Shown: piece after piece, positions 1-8,330 of the stretch | Layout: each line of letters starts with the position of its first letter | How positions within the stretch are numbered: the first letter of the stretch is position 1 | NCBI GenBank assembly: GCA_001899315.1 | Contig: MOYA01000002.1 | Coordinates: forward strand, 351,070 to 415,069 | From: Candidatus Obscuribacter phosphatis | GTDB taxonomy: Bacteria; Cyanobacteriota; Vampirovibrionia; Obscuribacterales; Obscuribacteraceae | DNA length: 64,000 bases | Direction of reading: 5' to 3' | Notes under the pieces: generated by a model | What the model was told of the DNA's origin: nothing | Databases searched by the model: none | The model's input: only the letters and a program-made list of their open reading frames with translations | Made by a program: the position numbers and the translations under genes

Positions 1-1334
1 CAGTCTTTCAACCCCAATGGGGAGCGGACGGCACGCTCTATTTTGTGGCCGACCAGAGTGGTTATTGGCAGCTTTATGCCCTTAAAGATTTCTACGAGCT
101 TGAACCGGTGCCGGTTTTGGGGCCTGAAGCCAGTGCCGAGGGCGTCGCACTCGATTTGTTGAGACGAAGCGAATGCGGTTTGCCGATGTGGGTCTTCGGG
201 CAGTCTACCTATGCCGTTCTTGAAGACTGCCTGGTGGTCGCTTACAACCATCATGGCATCTGGCGTTTGGTGCGTATCGAGCCGGCTTTCGAAGGCGAAG
301 ACATGCTTGGTTATGTAAGCAAGTCGCGAGTGTTTGCCATTGAGGCTCCGTACACCGAGTTTGCCTATCTGACAGGCGGCGACAAGCGGGTTTGTATGCT
401 GGCCGGCTCGGCACAGATTGCCAACAGCGTGGTGGAGTACGACCTAGAGCGGGCTGTCTTTCAGACCATAAAGTCCGGAGCGGCCGGTCTGCCGCCAAGC
501 GGCTATCTTTCCAGTCCAGAGGTGATTGAGTTTCCCACCGAGGCAGGCAAAACCGCCTTTGCTTTCTACTATCCTCCGGTCAATCAAGACTTTGATGCAC
601 CTACAGGCAGCCTGCCGCCTCTGATTGTCAAATGTCACGGTGGGCCGACCGGTTGTGCCTCTAGTTTGTTTTCGCTGGCGGTGCAATACTGGACCTCGAG
701 AGGTTTCGCCTTTGTTGACGTCAACTATGGCGGCAGCACCGGCTTTGGGCGCGAATATAGAAAACGACTCAATCAAAATTGGGGCGTAGTCGATGTGCAA
801 GATGCCTGTAATGCCGTGAAATATCTCACTGCCGCCGGCAAGGCCGACCGGCAAGCTGTGGCCATATCGGGGGGCAGTGCCGGCGGTTTCACTGTGCTTG
901 CTGCTCTTACTTTCACCGATGTATTCAAAGCTGGTGCCAGTCATTACGGTATAGGCGATCTTGAAGCCTTACTGCGTGATACCCACAAATTTGAGAGTCG
1001 CTATTTGGATAATTTGGTGGGAGCTTATCCATTTAGCAAAGCGGTTTATCAATCTCGCTCGCCCATCAATCACATTGATAAGCTTGCTTGTCCGGTCATT
1101 TTCTTTCAGGGGCTGGAAGATAAAGTCGTACCGCCCAACCAAGCCGAAGCCATGGTCAAAGCGCTAAAGGCAAAAGGTATCCCTACTGTATATATTGCTT
1201 ATGAAGGCGAGCAGCATGGCTTTCGAAAAGCCGAAAACATAATCTATACGCTTGAATCAGAACTTGGTTTCTTTCTTAAGGTATTCAAGATAGAGCATCA
1301 ACATAAAATTGCTGAACTGCCTGCCTTTGCCTGA
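1..1334 (+). CDS. S9 family prolyl oligopeptidase (5' end outside window)
   Basis: This is the C-terminal part of a dipeptidyl aminopeptidase/acylaminoacyl peptidase of family S9. The reading frame is open from base 3, and the first codons read QPQWGADGTLYFVADQSG, a typical S9 beta-propeller blade, so the true start lies upstream of the window. The alpha/beta-hydrolase domain follows. Numbering from the ATG at 45, the catalytic Ser is about residue 278 (GGSAGG), the Asp is in GLEDKVVPP near 359, and the His is in EQHGF near 391. All three are intact, so the enzyme should be active. It would cleave short peptides in the cytoplasm. No signal peptide can be judged because the N-terminus is missing. 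Confidence 0.93.
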   Translation, partial: VFQPQWGADGTLYFVADQSGYWQLYALKDFYELEPVPVLGPEASAEGVALDLLRRSECGLPMWVFGQSTYAVLEDCLVVAYNHHGIWRLVRIEPAFEGEDMLGYVSKSRVFAIEAPYTEFAYLTGGDKRVCMLAGSAQIANSVVEYDLERAVFQTIKSGAAGLPPSGYLSSPEVIEFPTEAGKTAFAFYYPPVNQDFDAPTGSLPPLIVKCHGGPTGCASSLFSLAVQYWTSRGFAFVDVNYGGSTGFGREYRKRLNQNWGVVDVQDACNAVKYLTAAGKADRQAVAISGGSAGGFTVLAALTFTDVFKAGASHYGIGDLEALLRDTHKFESRYLDNLVGAYPFSKAVYQSRSPINHIDKLACPVIFFQGLEDKVVPPNQAEAMVKALKAKGIPTVYIAYEGEQHGFRKAENIIYTLESELGFFLKVFKIEHQHKIAELPAFA

Positions 1335-1380
1335 TTTGGGCTCTTTACAGATAATTTAATTGTCAATAGAGAAGATTCAC

Positions 1381-1408
1381 TTGCCATTCTCTCAAGTGTG
1401 GCTAGAAT
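1381..1408 (+). promoter_or_regulatory. sigma70-type promoter for the 2Fe-2S gene
   Basis: A -35 box TTGCCA at 1381-1386 and a -10 box TAGAAT at 1403-1408 are separated by 16 bases, predicting transcription from about 1415. A GTG at 1398 would lie inside this promoter, so the next in-frame GTG at 1443 is the more likely start of the downstream gene. Confidence 0.55.
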
Positions 1409-1442
1409 AACGCCATGCGGTCGTACTTTAGGAATCACAGCG

Positions 1443-1802
1443 GTGCCTCATTCTAGTTTCAGCAAAAACCATAAGCCCGGCGGTAAATGCAAAAAGAAAG
1501 AGCGCACCCGGCTCTTGGTCTGCACCGAGGGAAAGCACTGCTCAAGGCTAGATTCTGAAGATGTGCTGAAAGTCTTGCGCAAGACCATTGAAAAATGTGA
1601 GCTCGATAATATATTGAAAGTGAAGAAGTCGGACTGTCTGGGGCTCTGCAAGCATGGTCCGGTGGTTTCGGTGGAGAGCCATGGCGTTTGCTATGGCGGT
1701 GTTACAGAGGCTGACTGCAAAGATATTATCGAAAGACATGTGGAAAAATCTAAGCCAATCAAGCGTCTGCACATACATAAGAAAGGCAAGAAAAGGAAGT
1801 AA
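1443..1802 (+). CDS. (2Fe-2S) thioredoxin-like ferredoxin domain protein
   Basis: A small cytoplasmic electron carrier or NuoE-like fold protein of about 119 residues. After a lysine-rich N-terminus it reads LLVCTEGKHC, then DCLGLCKHGP. This gives the Cys-x5-Cys plus Cys-x3-Cys arrangement of thioredoxin-like 2Fe-2S ferredoxins, and GVCYGGV resembles the family's conserved loop. The frame stays open up to 1398, but a promoter lies there. The GTG at 1443 follows an AGGA-like ribosome site and is preferred. The C-terminus is strongly basic (KKGKKRK). The partner is not visible; the neighbouring genes give no pathway. Confidence 0.8.
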   Translation: MPHSSFSKNHKPGGKCKKKERTRLLVCTEGKHCSRLDSEDVLKVLRKTIEKCELDNILKVKKSDCLGLCKHGPVVSVESHGVCYGGVTEADCKDIIERHVEKSKPIKRLHIHKKGKKRK

Positions 1803-1870
1803 GCTGTCGCGTTTGCTCTGAAAGTGCGGTAAATTAGTCTCTGGTTGGTATTTGAATAGCGGGAGGCTAT

Positions 1871-2572
1871 ATGGCTAACGAGCCCGGTGCTGAAGTCAAA
1901 CCTGTTGAACCCTTGTTTACTCGGGTGATATCTGATTTGCGCAAAAGCAGACCGCAGTTGGCTGAGGCTTTGCAGGCTAATTCGGCTGTTCTGGAAAGAG
2001 TACGCGACTATGAAAAGCAGACTGCTCTGGTTATTCAGCAGGTCTCTTTGGCGGCGGCGCGCGGTGAAGACATCGAAAAGCTCGCCCTCCTAGACCCGGT
2101 TACCGAACTATACAACCACCGCGCCTTTATCAAAGAACTGAAGGCTGAATTAGCTAGAGCCAAGCGCTATAAGCATCCAGCTTCGCTGATTATGGTTTCG
2201 ATTGATTCTTTCGACGATCTCTTCAGGCAATATGGTCAGCTTACTTGCGATGCTCTGCTCAAGATCGTTTCAAACGCTTTGCGCGGTGCTCTGCGCGAGG
2301 TCGATGTCGCTTGCAAGTACAGCGAAGCCAATTATGCCGTCATCTTGCCCCAGACCAATTCAGCCGGGGCTGCTCTTGTGGGTGAAAGAGTGCGGCAGCG
2401 CATTGGCAATCAGGCCATAGTGCATAACTGGCACAATTTTTCGGTGACAGCATCGGTTGGTGTGGCAACTTTCCCCGAGCATGCAAGCGAATACGATCTT
2501 CTGATAGCATGTGCTATTGAAGCCCTTGATACTGCTTTAGTAAGAGGCGGAGACCGGGTAGTTTCGGTTTAA
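1871..2572 (+). CDS. degenerate GGDEF-domain protein
   Basis: A 233-residue soluble protein with a helical N-terminus (about 1-70) and a GGDEF fold (about 72-233), recognised by DPVTELYNHRAF and by SVGVATFPEH near the end. The active-site signature is lost: where diguanylate cyclases have R-[YF]-GG[DE]EF, this protein has KYSEANY (149-155). The usual N-D-x-x-G-H after the metal Asp is also replaced. It should therefore not make c-di-GMP. It may bind nucleotide or protein, or be a structural relic. A GGGAGG ribosome site sits 7 bases before the ATG. The lipoprotein gene begins 8 bases after its stop, so the two probably form an operon. Confidence 0.85.
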   Translation: MANEPGAEVKPVEPLFTRVISDLRKSRPQLAEALQANSAVLERVRDYEKQTALVIQQVSLAAARGEDIEKLALLDPVTELYNHRAFIKELKAELARAKRYKHPASLIMVSIDSFDDLFRQYGQLTCDALLKIVSNALRGALREVDVACKYSEANYAVILPQTNSAGAALVGERVRQRIGNQAIVHNWHNFSVTASVGVATFPEHASEYDLLIACAIEALDTALVRGGDRVVSV

Positions 2573-2579
2573 AGCAAAT

Positions 2580-3542
2580 ATGATGTCTAGAAACAGTCGG
2601 AACTGGTGCAAATTACTGGTAATTTCGCTGTGCAGCCTCAGTCTGTCCGGTTGCAGTCTTTTTCTGAAACAAGTGCTCAATCCAGACGTTAAAGAGACGC
2701 CGGTTGAAGTTTCGAAAGATTTGCAAGCGCGCGTCTTGCGCGAAGAGCGAGCAGGTTGGGTGCGCTTCAAAGATAATCAGAATGACGCTTTTGAGGCTAG
2801 ATTGCTTAGCGCATTTTCGCTCAATGGCAAAGACTATGTCGTGGCTACTACTACAGAGGGCGTGGTGCCTAATCAGATTTTGGTATTGGCTGTGAAAGAG
2901 CCTTACAAGAACGGTACCAGCTTTGAGATTATCTATAACAAAAAAGAATTCAAAGAAGTGACCGAATTTTTGAGCAAGCACAAGAGCTTGATTAAAGGCA
3001 ATCTCAAGCATGATGATAAAGCCACTCGTTTGAAAGAGGCATCAGAGCTTAAGATCAAAAGTATCAAGCTAGATGGCTCTTATTATGAAGTGCAGGCGGT
3101 GGGCGAAAGATACGGCACCCCGTTTGAGCTGAAAGTTTATATCTTGAAAGGCATGGAACCGGCTCTCTTGCCCAACGGCACTCAGAATCCCAAGCGTTTG
3201 CTCTATCGTAAAGCTGTCAAAATTGTTTCACTAGGAAGCATTTCAAATCCATTTATAGACCAGTTGACCAGCGACTTTCAGATAATCGACGGCACTGACA
3301 AAATGAACGAGTCAACCACATTTGAGTGTTGGCCATGGACCAAGAAGAGTTTCGATATCATGAAAGATGAAGTAGACTTGCGTCTTTTTATGATGGATAA
3401 AGGACGCAGCACTGAGTACACCGATTGGCATCTTATCGTCAACGTGCCGGCTAAATCGTTGAAACTAAAGGCAGATAGAGAGCTTTTCCGCCGTGGGCTA
3501 GTGCGCAGTTTGTCTGTGCCGCCGCCAGCGGAGGAGAAATAG
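2580..3542 (+). CDS. predicted lipoprotein of unknown function
   Basis: A 320-residue protein with a lipoprotein signal: basic start, hydrophobic stretch LLVISLCSLSL, then lipobox LSGC with the lipidated Cys near residue 24. The mature part is highly charged, mixed alpha/beta in appearance, and matches no family I recognise. Two adjacent ATGs at 2580 and 2583 could start it. The gap to the upstream GGDEF-like gene is 8 bases, which suggests co-expression and perhaps a membrane-linked function. Function unknown. Confidence 0.75.
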   Translation: MMSRNSRNWCKLLVISLCSLSLSGCSLFLKQVLNPDVKETPVEVSKDLQARVLREERAGWVRFKDNQNDAFEARLLSAFSLNGKDYVVATTTEGVVPNQILVLAVKEPYKNGTSFEIIYNKKEFKEVTEFLSKHKSLIKGNLKHDDKATRLKEASELKIKSIKLDGSYYEVQAVGERYGTPFELKVYILKGMEPALLPNGTQNPKRLLYRKAVKIVSLGSISNPFIDQLTSDFQIIDGTDKMNESTTFECWPWTKKSFDIMKDEVDLRLFMMDKGRSTEYTDWHLIVNVPAKSLKLKADRELFRRGLVRSLSVPPPAEEK

Positions 3543-3685
3543 AAAGTATCCCATCAGATCGATATTAGGCTCTAATCTAGCCCTGCTCGTTTGGTTTGGC
3601 TGTGTTTTTGGGTTTGATAGACGGCGACTTGTCCAAGGCTCGTGTATTATACTTATTAGTTGCTTAGAGTTCCTTGGTGCTGCCG

Positions 3686-4747
3686 ATGAAAAAGAATTTG
3701 GTTTGGGGATTTGCAATCGGACTCTATTTAGGGATGCTAGTTTGTGTCGATAGAGCTGCCTGTGAAGGACAGATAAAACAGATTAATCCGCCAGAAGTAG
3801 GATTCTTTGAAAAGCAAATCGATTGTTATGGCATTCCAATAAAGTCAGCCAAGGTGGTCTCTGATGCTGCTTTGTATAAAGCGAAGCAGCTTCTTGGCTG
3901 TATGCTTCAAAGTGTTCCCGATGTTGTAGCAAATTTAAATGAGTCGGGTTCTGAACTGCACGTTATAGGCAAGAACCAAGCAACTTCAGATCTTCCTGAA
4001 CATAGATCAAAGAAGGGAAAACCCTTTGATGGTGATCAAGATATTGATGCACGCACGCGCGGGGTTGGTGGTCTCTTCGCATCTTGCGGTGAGGAGAATC
4101 TGCTTGGACTTCCTGAAGATCGATATTTCGCAAGACGCAGTCCCGGAAGTATTTGCGTGCACGAATTTGCTCATACGATCTTGGCGTACGGATTGGATGA
4201 CAACATTAGGCGGCTATGGCAGGACCAGTATAAACGCTCGATGGGAAGGGGTCTTTGGAAGGGTGCCTACGCCACTACCAACTATGATGAGTATTTTGCT
4301 GAACTTTCAATGTGGTACTTTGGCGGTCTTGGTGATGTAGGCAAGATTTCCCCCGTACCTCAAAAGGGTAAGGAATGGCTTCGAAGCTATGATCCAGAGG
4401 CATTTCAATTAATGGAGAAGATCTATGCTGGCAGTCTCCGCCCGGTGCGTATGAAGCCCTATGCCGAGATCAGATCTCTGCCTCTTAGTGAGGAGTTAAA
4501 TTTACGCTCTCAGTTATCAGATGTTCCTACAAAGCTGAAGTTTGTTAATAGAACAAGCAAGCCAATCGACGTTTTTTGGCTTGATTTTAATGGTCACAGA
4601 AAGTCCTACGGCAGTATAGAGCCAGGAGATATTTTGGTGCAGCAAACTTTCGCTACTCATCCTTGGGTATTAGCTGACAGGAAAGGAGCAGATTTAGCCG
4701 TTTTTGTAGCAACTTCTCAGCCTTCATTGTGTGTCTTGAAGCCGTAG
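3686..4747 (+). CDS. secreted HExxH metallopeptidase with C-terminal VHL-beta-like domain
   Basis: About 353 residues. The ATG at 3686 opens a signal peptide (MKKNLVWGFAIGLYLGMLVC). The middle carries VHEFAH, an HExxH zinc site with the first His near residue 159, and NYDEYFAELSMWYF about 40 residues later supplies a Glu as third ligand, as in gluzincins (lethal-factor-like). The last 70 residues contain FVNRTSKPIDVFWLDFNG, then YGSIEPGD and THPWVLAD. This order matches the beta domain of the von Hippel-Lindau protein (NRS, WLNFDG, Y-x-x-L-x-PG, H-x-W-L-x-x-D). It should be exported and cleave or bind protein outside the cytoplasm. The substrate is unknown. Frame-compatible TTG (3674) and GTG (3677) codons are less likely starts. 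Confidence 0.78.
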   Translation: MKKNLVWGFAIGLYLGMLVCVDRAACEGQIKQINPPEVGFFEKQIDCYGIPIKSAKVVSDAALYKAKQLLGCMLQSVPDVVANLNESGSELHVIGKNQATSDLPEHRSKKGKPFDGDQDIDARTRGVGGLFASCGEENLLGLPEDRYFARRSPGSICVHEFAHTILAYGLDDNIRRLWQDQYKRSMGRGLWKGAYATTNYDEYFAELSMWYFGGLGDVGKISPVPQKGKEWLRSYDPEAFQLMEKIYAGSLRPVRMKPYAEIRSLPLSEELNLRSQLSDVPTKLKFVNRTSKPIDVFWLDFNGHRKSYGSIEPGDILVQQTFATHPWVLADRKGADLAVFVATSQPSLCVLKP

Positions 4748-4788
4748 CCGCAGAGTTGCAGAGCTTTAGTTGAGTTGTTGTCTTTTGA

Positions 4789-6501
4789 CTATTTCTGTAC
4801 CACTGGCCGAACTATTTCAATCTGAGCCTGATCGAGCTTTTGTGGTGATGTCGCCAAGTTGCTGGCGGTTATCTTTATTTTCGATTGGCCGGAAGCGCTC
4901 ACTGCGCTTCTGGCTTGGCATGATTGCAATAAGATTTGAGACTGTTCAAAAGAGACAATAGGGCATTGCAATTGACAATTTGTCAGCTTTACTCTGGATG
5001 AATGATGGGCGCCGATATAACCGCCGCTGCCATCACAGGTAGAGTCAGTAATGTTTGCCTCGCCGTCGCCGAAGGCGATTAGTTCTCCGAATAAGCATTT
5101 ACTCAAACTAAGATGGGTTCTTGAACTTGGATAGAAATTCCATGACTGCACCGACGAGCCGCTGAGCTCGACGTGCCGGTCCACCAGGCTAGCCGGAAAG
5201 GCTGCCGTTGAGTTGTTTCGAATTCCTGTAACTGCATAGTTGCCAGGTTTGGTAAACAGCATACCGACAGCCCGCAAATTGGTTTTGTTGAGATGCACTT
5301 TTGCGCCGGAATCGACCACAAGACCCCACATTATGTTTGAGCTTTGTCTGATGTGTATGTCCAATTTTGCAGAGGTCGGAGCTAACCAATCTTTGACACT
5401 GGGCTCTTGTGGAAGCTCAATTTTAGTTGGATTTTCTTTGTTGAAAATGAGCCAGAATAGCAGTCCTTTGCTATCGTAAGCGTTGACTCGGGCACCGGGT
5501 GAAATGACAAATTCACCAAGATTTTCTACCTTTTTTAGTTCGACTTTGTTTCCGGGCTTAAGCTCGACGGTCAAGCCTGAGCCAGAGAATCTGACATTGT
5601 TGAACTCAGCTGAACTAGCGTTTTCGAGATTGAGAGAGGTCATTTGCGAAGAAAGCCAAACGGCATTGGTCATTATGATTTGCCCGCCGTTTTTGACATT
5701 TATTGATAGATCGTGAGGCATGCGCCCTTCGGCGCTTAGTCGAGCTTCATTTATCACAAGCGTGCCTCCGTCGACAGTAACGGGCGCGCGCAGTGTCAGC
5801 TGCTTGGCTGTTATAGTGAGCTTGCCGCCCGGGTTTATATCGAGGGGCTTGTCTATTGCCAGATTAGCGTTTATTGTCACTGGCTTTGTGATTACGCTTG
5901 GTGCCGATACCGCTTTTGCTGGATTACCTCTGACCAAATGCAAATTATCTAGGCGCAGAACATTGGCATCTTTTGCCTTCAATGCACCGCCTAGTTCTAT
6001 AAAGCTCAAGATGTTTCCCAGTTGTTCCGGTTGAACTGCAGTTTTCTTCACCGGCGAATCGTCGTTTATTTTGAAGTCGCGGGGCGAAAGCGTGACGTGC
6101 TTCCACTTACCGCCTTGCAGAACAACCGGTGCATGAAATCTTGCCTTGTCTTGATCTTCGATCTGGACGGCAACTAATGTATCGTTTTTCGACCAGATGT
6201 CGAAGTCGATCGATTTCAAATCGGTAATTGCAACAGCTTTGGCAAGCGCCATAGCTTTCAGTCCCCGCGAGACTCGCCACTCAAGAAGCTTCCCGCCCTT
6301 GTCTTGATTGAGACTATCTGAGATCGTCTCTGGATAGTGCTTGCCGTCGCTGCCTACAACTAGCCAGCCAGTGGTGCTCTTGGTGTCTATGGTTTGCGCA
6401 TTGACTGTAGTAAGTGCCAGGTATGCGCAGGCAAGAGCGAGTAGAGGGCTCAGGCTTAACGCCCTGACTTTTCTGATAGATGAAAAGCGAATCTTTGCCA
6501 T
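4789..6501 (-). CDS. secreted protein with N-terminal carbohydrate-binding-like domain and beta-helix repeats
   Basis: A 570-residue exported protein. It has a cleavable signal (LALACAYLALTTVNAQ). Residues about 40-190 look like a jelly-roll domain of the CIA30/galactose-binding type (SIDFDIWSKND, GGKWKHVTLSPRDF, RLDNLHLVRG). The remaining 370 residues show a repeated pattern of alternating hydrophobic and small residues with many N, G and S turns, typical of a right-handed parallel beta-helix. No catalytic motif was found. It may bind surface glycans or act as an adhesin, but this is inference. It is convergent with the VHL-domain peptidase gene and diverges from the short membrane ORF. Confidence 0.7.
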   Translation of the reverse strand: MAKIRFSSIRKVRALSLSPLLALACAYLALTTVNAQTIDTKSTTGWLVVGSDGKHYPETISDSLNQDKGGKLLEWRVSRGLKAMALAKAVAITDLKSIDFDIWSKNDTLVAVQIEDQDKARFHAPVVLQGGKWKHVTLSPRDFKINDDSPVKKTAVQPEQLGNILSFIELGGALKAKDANVLRLDNLHLVRGNPAKAVSAPSVITKPVTINANLAIDKPLDINPGGKLTITAKQLTLRAPVTVDGGTLVINEARLSAEGRMPHDLSINVKNGGQIIMTNAVWLSSQMTSLNLENASSAEFNNVRFSGSGLTVELKPGNKVELKKVENLGEFVISPGARVNAYDSKGLLFWLIFNKENPTKIELPQEPSVKDWLAPTSAKLDIHIRQSSNIMWGLVVDSGAKVHLNKTNLRAVGMLFTKPGNYAVTGIRNNSTAAFPASLVDRHVELSGSSVQSWNFYPSSRTHLSLSKCLFGELIAFGDGEANITDSTCDGSGGYIGAHHSSRVKLTNCQLQCPIVSFEQSQILLQSCQARSAVSASGQSKIKITASNLATSPQKLDQAQIEIVRPVVQK

Positions 6502-6618
6502 GTCTGGAAGGTTGCGGTGATTAGTCTGTTAATTATGGCACGCTCTGGATAAGTAGTAAGATAGGGATTGTTGGTTTGCTTCGCGTGGGCTTTTGTAATT
6601 GTAAGGAGAGCTAGGTGG

Positions 6619-6795
6619 ATGGCCTCACTTAGAAGTTTAACGCCAACGGAGCAAGTGGCAGTAGTTAGCCGGCTTGGCTTTTCTAGAATGCAGGCTTGCT
6701 TGGTTTCATCTTTGCTTTTGTTGCCAATTGTGATTTACTCAACAGTTATAACTCTGGAAATACCTGGTACAAAGCTGGTTAAGGGGATAGTTTAG
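6619..6795 (+). CDS. small membrane protein, 58 residues
   Basis: A short frame starting at ATG 6619 with AAGGAG ten bases upstream. It begins MASLRSLTPTEQVAVVSRLG and has one clear membrane segment (ACLVSSLLLLPIVIYSTVI). It ends 49 bases before the NADAR gene on the same strand, so the two may be co-transcribed. A longer start at TTG 6568 is possible but lacks a ribosome site. No family recognised. The ribosome site and the hydrophobic segment are the evidence; similarity to anything known is untested. Confidence 0.45.
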   Translation: MASLRSLTPTEQVAVVSRLGFSRMQACLVSSLLLLPIVIYSTVITLEIPGTKLVKGIV

Positions 6796-6844
6796 AAGTG
6801 GCGATTTCCGTAGGTATTGAGGCACTTTTGGGGGTTTTGGCGTA

Positions 6845-7306
6845 GTGAATAAGGAAGTAATCAATTTCTACAGCACCAAGGATGCCTACGGCTGCTTTTC
6901 GAACTTTGCCAGGTATCCCTTCGAGCTTGACGGTAAGAAATGGTTGACCACAGAGCACTACTTTCAAGCTCAGAAGTTTCCTGACAATCGAGACTATCAA
7001 GAGAGAATAAGATCTGAGAAGTCACCGATGGTAGCTGCGAGAATGGGTCGCAGTCGCTTGCATGTTCTTAGAAGAGATTGGGAAGAAGTGAAGGATGAGT
7101 TGATGAAGAAGGCTGTTCTAGCCAAGTTTAGCCAGCACGACGAATTGAGAAAGATTTTGTTGTCGACAGGCGATGCCCTTTTGGTTGAGCATACATCAAA
7201 AGATAGTTACTGGGGCGACGGTGGTGATGGCAGTGGCAAGAACAAGCTCGGGCAGATCTTGATGGAAGTTCGTGAAATTTTTGCTAAGCAACTCTCAGAG
7301 GTCTAG
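6845..7306 (+). CDS. NADAR-family N-glycosidase (YbiA-like)
   Basis: A 153-residue NADAR protein: INFYSTKDAYGCFSNFARYP, then TTEHYFQAQKF, then a C-terminal SYWGDGGDGSGKNKLGQILM, the three hallmark segments of the family. Known members either hydrolyse the N-glycosidic bond of early riboflavin intermediates (YbiA, RibX) or remove ADP-ribose from guanine bases in DNA as DarT1 antitoxins. No DarT-like toxin is adjacent, so the housekeeping role is more likely, although the small membrane protein upstream is unexplained. The start is the GTG at 6845. Confidence 0.9.
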   Translation: MNKEVINFYSTKDAYGCFSNFARYPFELDGKKWLTTEHYFQAQKFPDNRDYQERIRSEKSPMVAARMGRSRLHVLRRDWEEVKDELMKKAVLAKFSQHDELRKILLSTGDALLVEHTSKDSYWGDGGDGSGKNKLGQILMEVREIFAKQLSEV

Positions 7307-7310
7307 ATAG

Positions 7311-8330
7311 TTGATTCCAGGTGTTTCAAAATGTTGTAGGGTCATCGTTCTAGCTTCTTTGCTGTTTTTGAGTCTACCGGTCATGGCTCAGAGTGAACAG
7401 TCGCTGAAAGACGGTCTCGCCGCCTACGGACGTCGCGATTATCGCACTGCCGTGCAACACCTTAGCATCGTCACTGCCAAAGGTGCAGCTCAGCCAGCTG
7501 TCTATTTGTATTTGGCTTATGCGTTTACAGGATGCGGTGACCAGCGTCGTGCTCTTGATACATACTGTCAGCTCATGAGTAAGTACCCAACCAGTCCTGA
7601 ATCGCAGACTGCTTTTCACCAGGCGGTGCGAATTGATCCGCTGGTTGCCAGCAGATATTCATCAGTTTTGCCGGCAGCAAAGAAGGTGGTTTCTGCTCCA
7701 GGGCAGGAGGCTTTTATAGATCGCGTGTTTATCACTCCTCCTCAGTATGGTCATTCGCCTGTGAGTGCGCGCACTGTCGAACTAGTAAAACGGGCGATTC
7801 GCAAAGTTAGAGCGCCTTACTACAAGATGCTGAGCGAGAGTGGCGCTACATTTACAGTAGCGCCCAATAGTATGGATAGATGGCCGGGTCACAAAGATAT
7901 AGAAGCGAAGGCTGATGGGACAGAAAGTGTGATCGGTGAGATGGGTGGGCAAACCTATCATAGAGACAACGGGGGACCAGATATCGGACTCTTTGAGAGA
8001 CCGATGATTAGAGGCACAACCAAGCTGCAAGAGCCATTTACTGATGAGTCCATCTATCATTGTGCCATTCATGAAATGGGACACGGTATAGATGATCTCA
8101 TGCGTCTTTCGCTTAATGCTGAGTTCTTGTTGAAGCACAAAGACGATATCGCCGCCATGAATGAAGAAGCTCGGTCTGAGAATACATATTATCTGAAACC
8201 TATGGAAGCCTGTTCCGAGATTACTGGAGCCCTCATCGGTGATAACGTGAATGATTCTCAAAGTAAAGCAGTTATGCAGGCGTTCCCGCGTTCTACTCAG
8301 TGGCTAAGAGCCAAGCTTGGTATTTGGTGA
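7311..8330 (+). CDS. secreted TPR protein with HExxH peptidase-like domain
   Basis: A 339-residue protein probably starting at TTG 7311, with an AGAGG site 9 bases before it. It starts four bases after the NADAR stop, so they may share a transcript. A signal peptide (VIVLASLLFLSLPVMAQ) is followed by about two TPR units (DGLAAYGRRDYRTAVQHL, YLYLAYAFTGCGDQRRAL). The C-terminal half carries CAIHEMGHGID, an HExxH zinc motif, and EACSEITG about 45 residues later could give the third ligand. It resembles lethal-factor-type gluzincins. It is likely an exported peptidase with a TPR scaffold. It is distinct from the VHL-domain peptidase at 3.7 kb, sharing only the zinc-site logic. Confidence 0.7.
   Translation: MIPGVSKCCRVIVLASLLFLSLPVMAQSEQSLKDGLAAYGRRDYRTAVQHLSIVTAKGAAQPAVYLYLAYAFTGCGDQRRALDTYCQLMSKYPTSPESQTAFHQAVRIDPLVASRYSSVLPAAKKVVSAPGQEAFIDRVFITPPQYGHSPVSARTVELVKRAIRKVRAPYYKMLSESGATFTVAPNSMDRWPGHKDIEAKADGTESVIGEMGGQTYHRDNGGPDIGLFERPMIRGTTKLQEPFTDESIYHCAIHEMGHGIDDLMRLSLNAEFLLKHKDDIAAMNEEARSENTYYLKPMEACSEITGALIGDNVNDSQSKAVMQAFPRSTQWLRAKLGIW

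Noticed and set aside
205-944. Long minus-strand frames antisense to the S9 peptidase
   Set aside because: They overlap a clearly conserved enzyme on the other strand and carry no domain or ribosome site; the same applies to similar antisense frames elsewhere.
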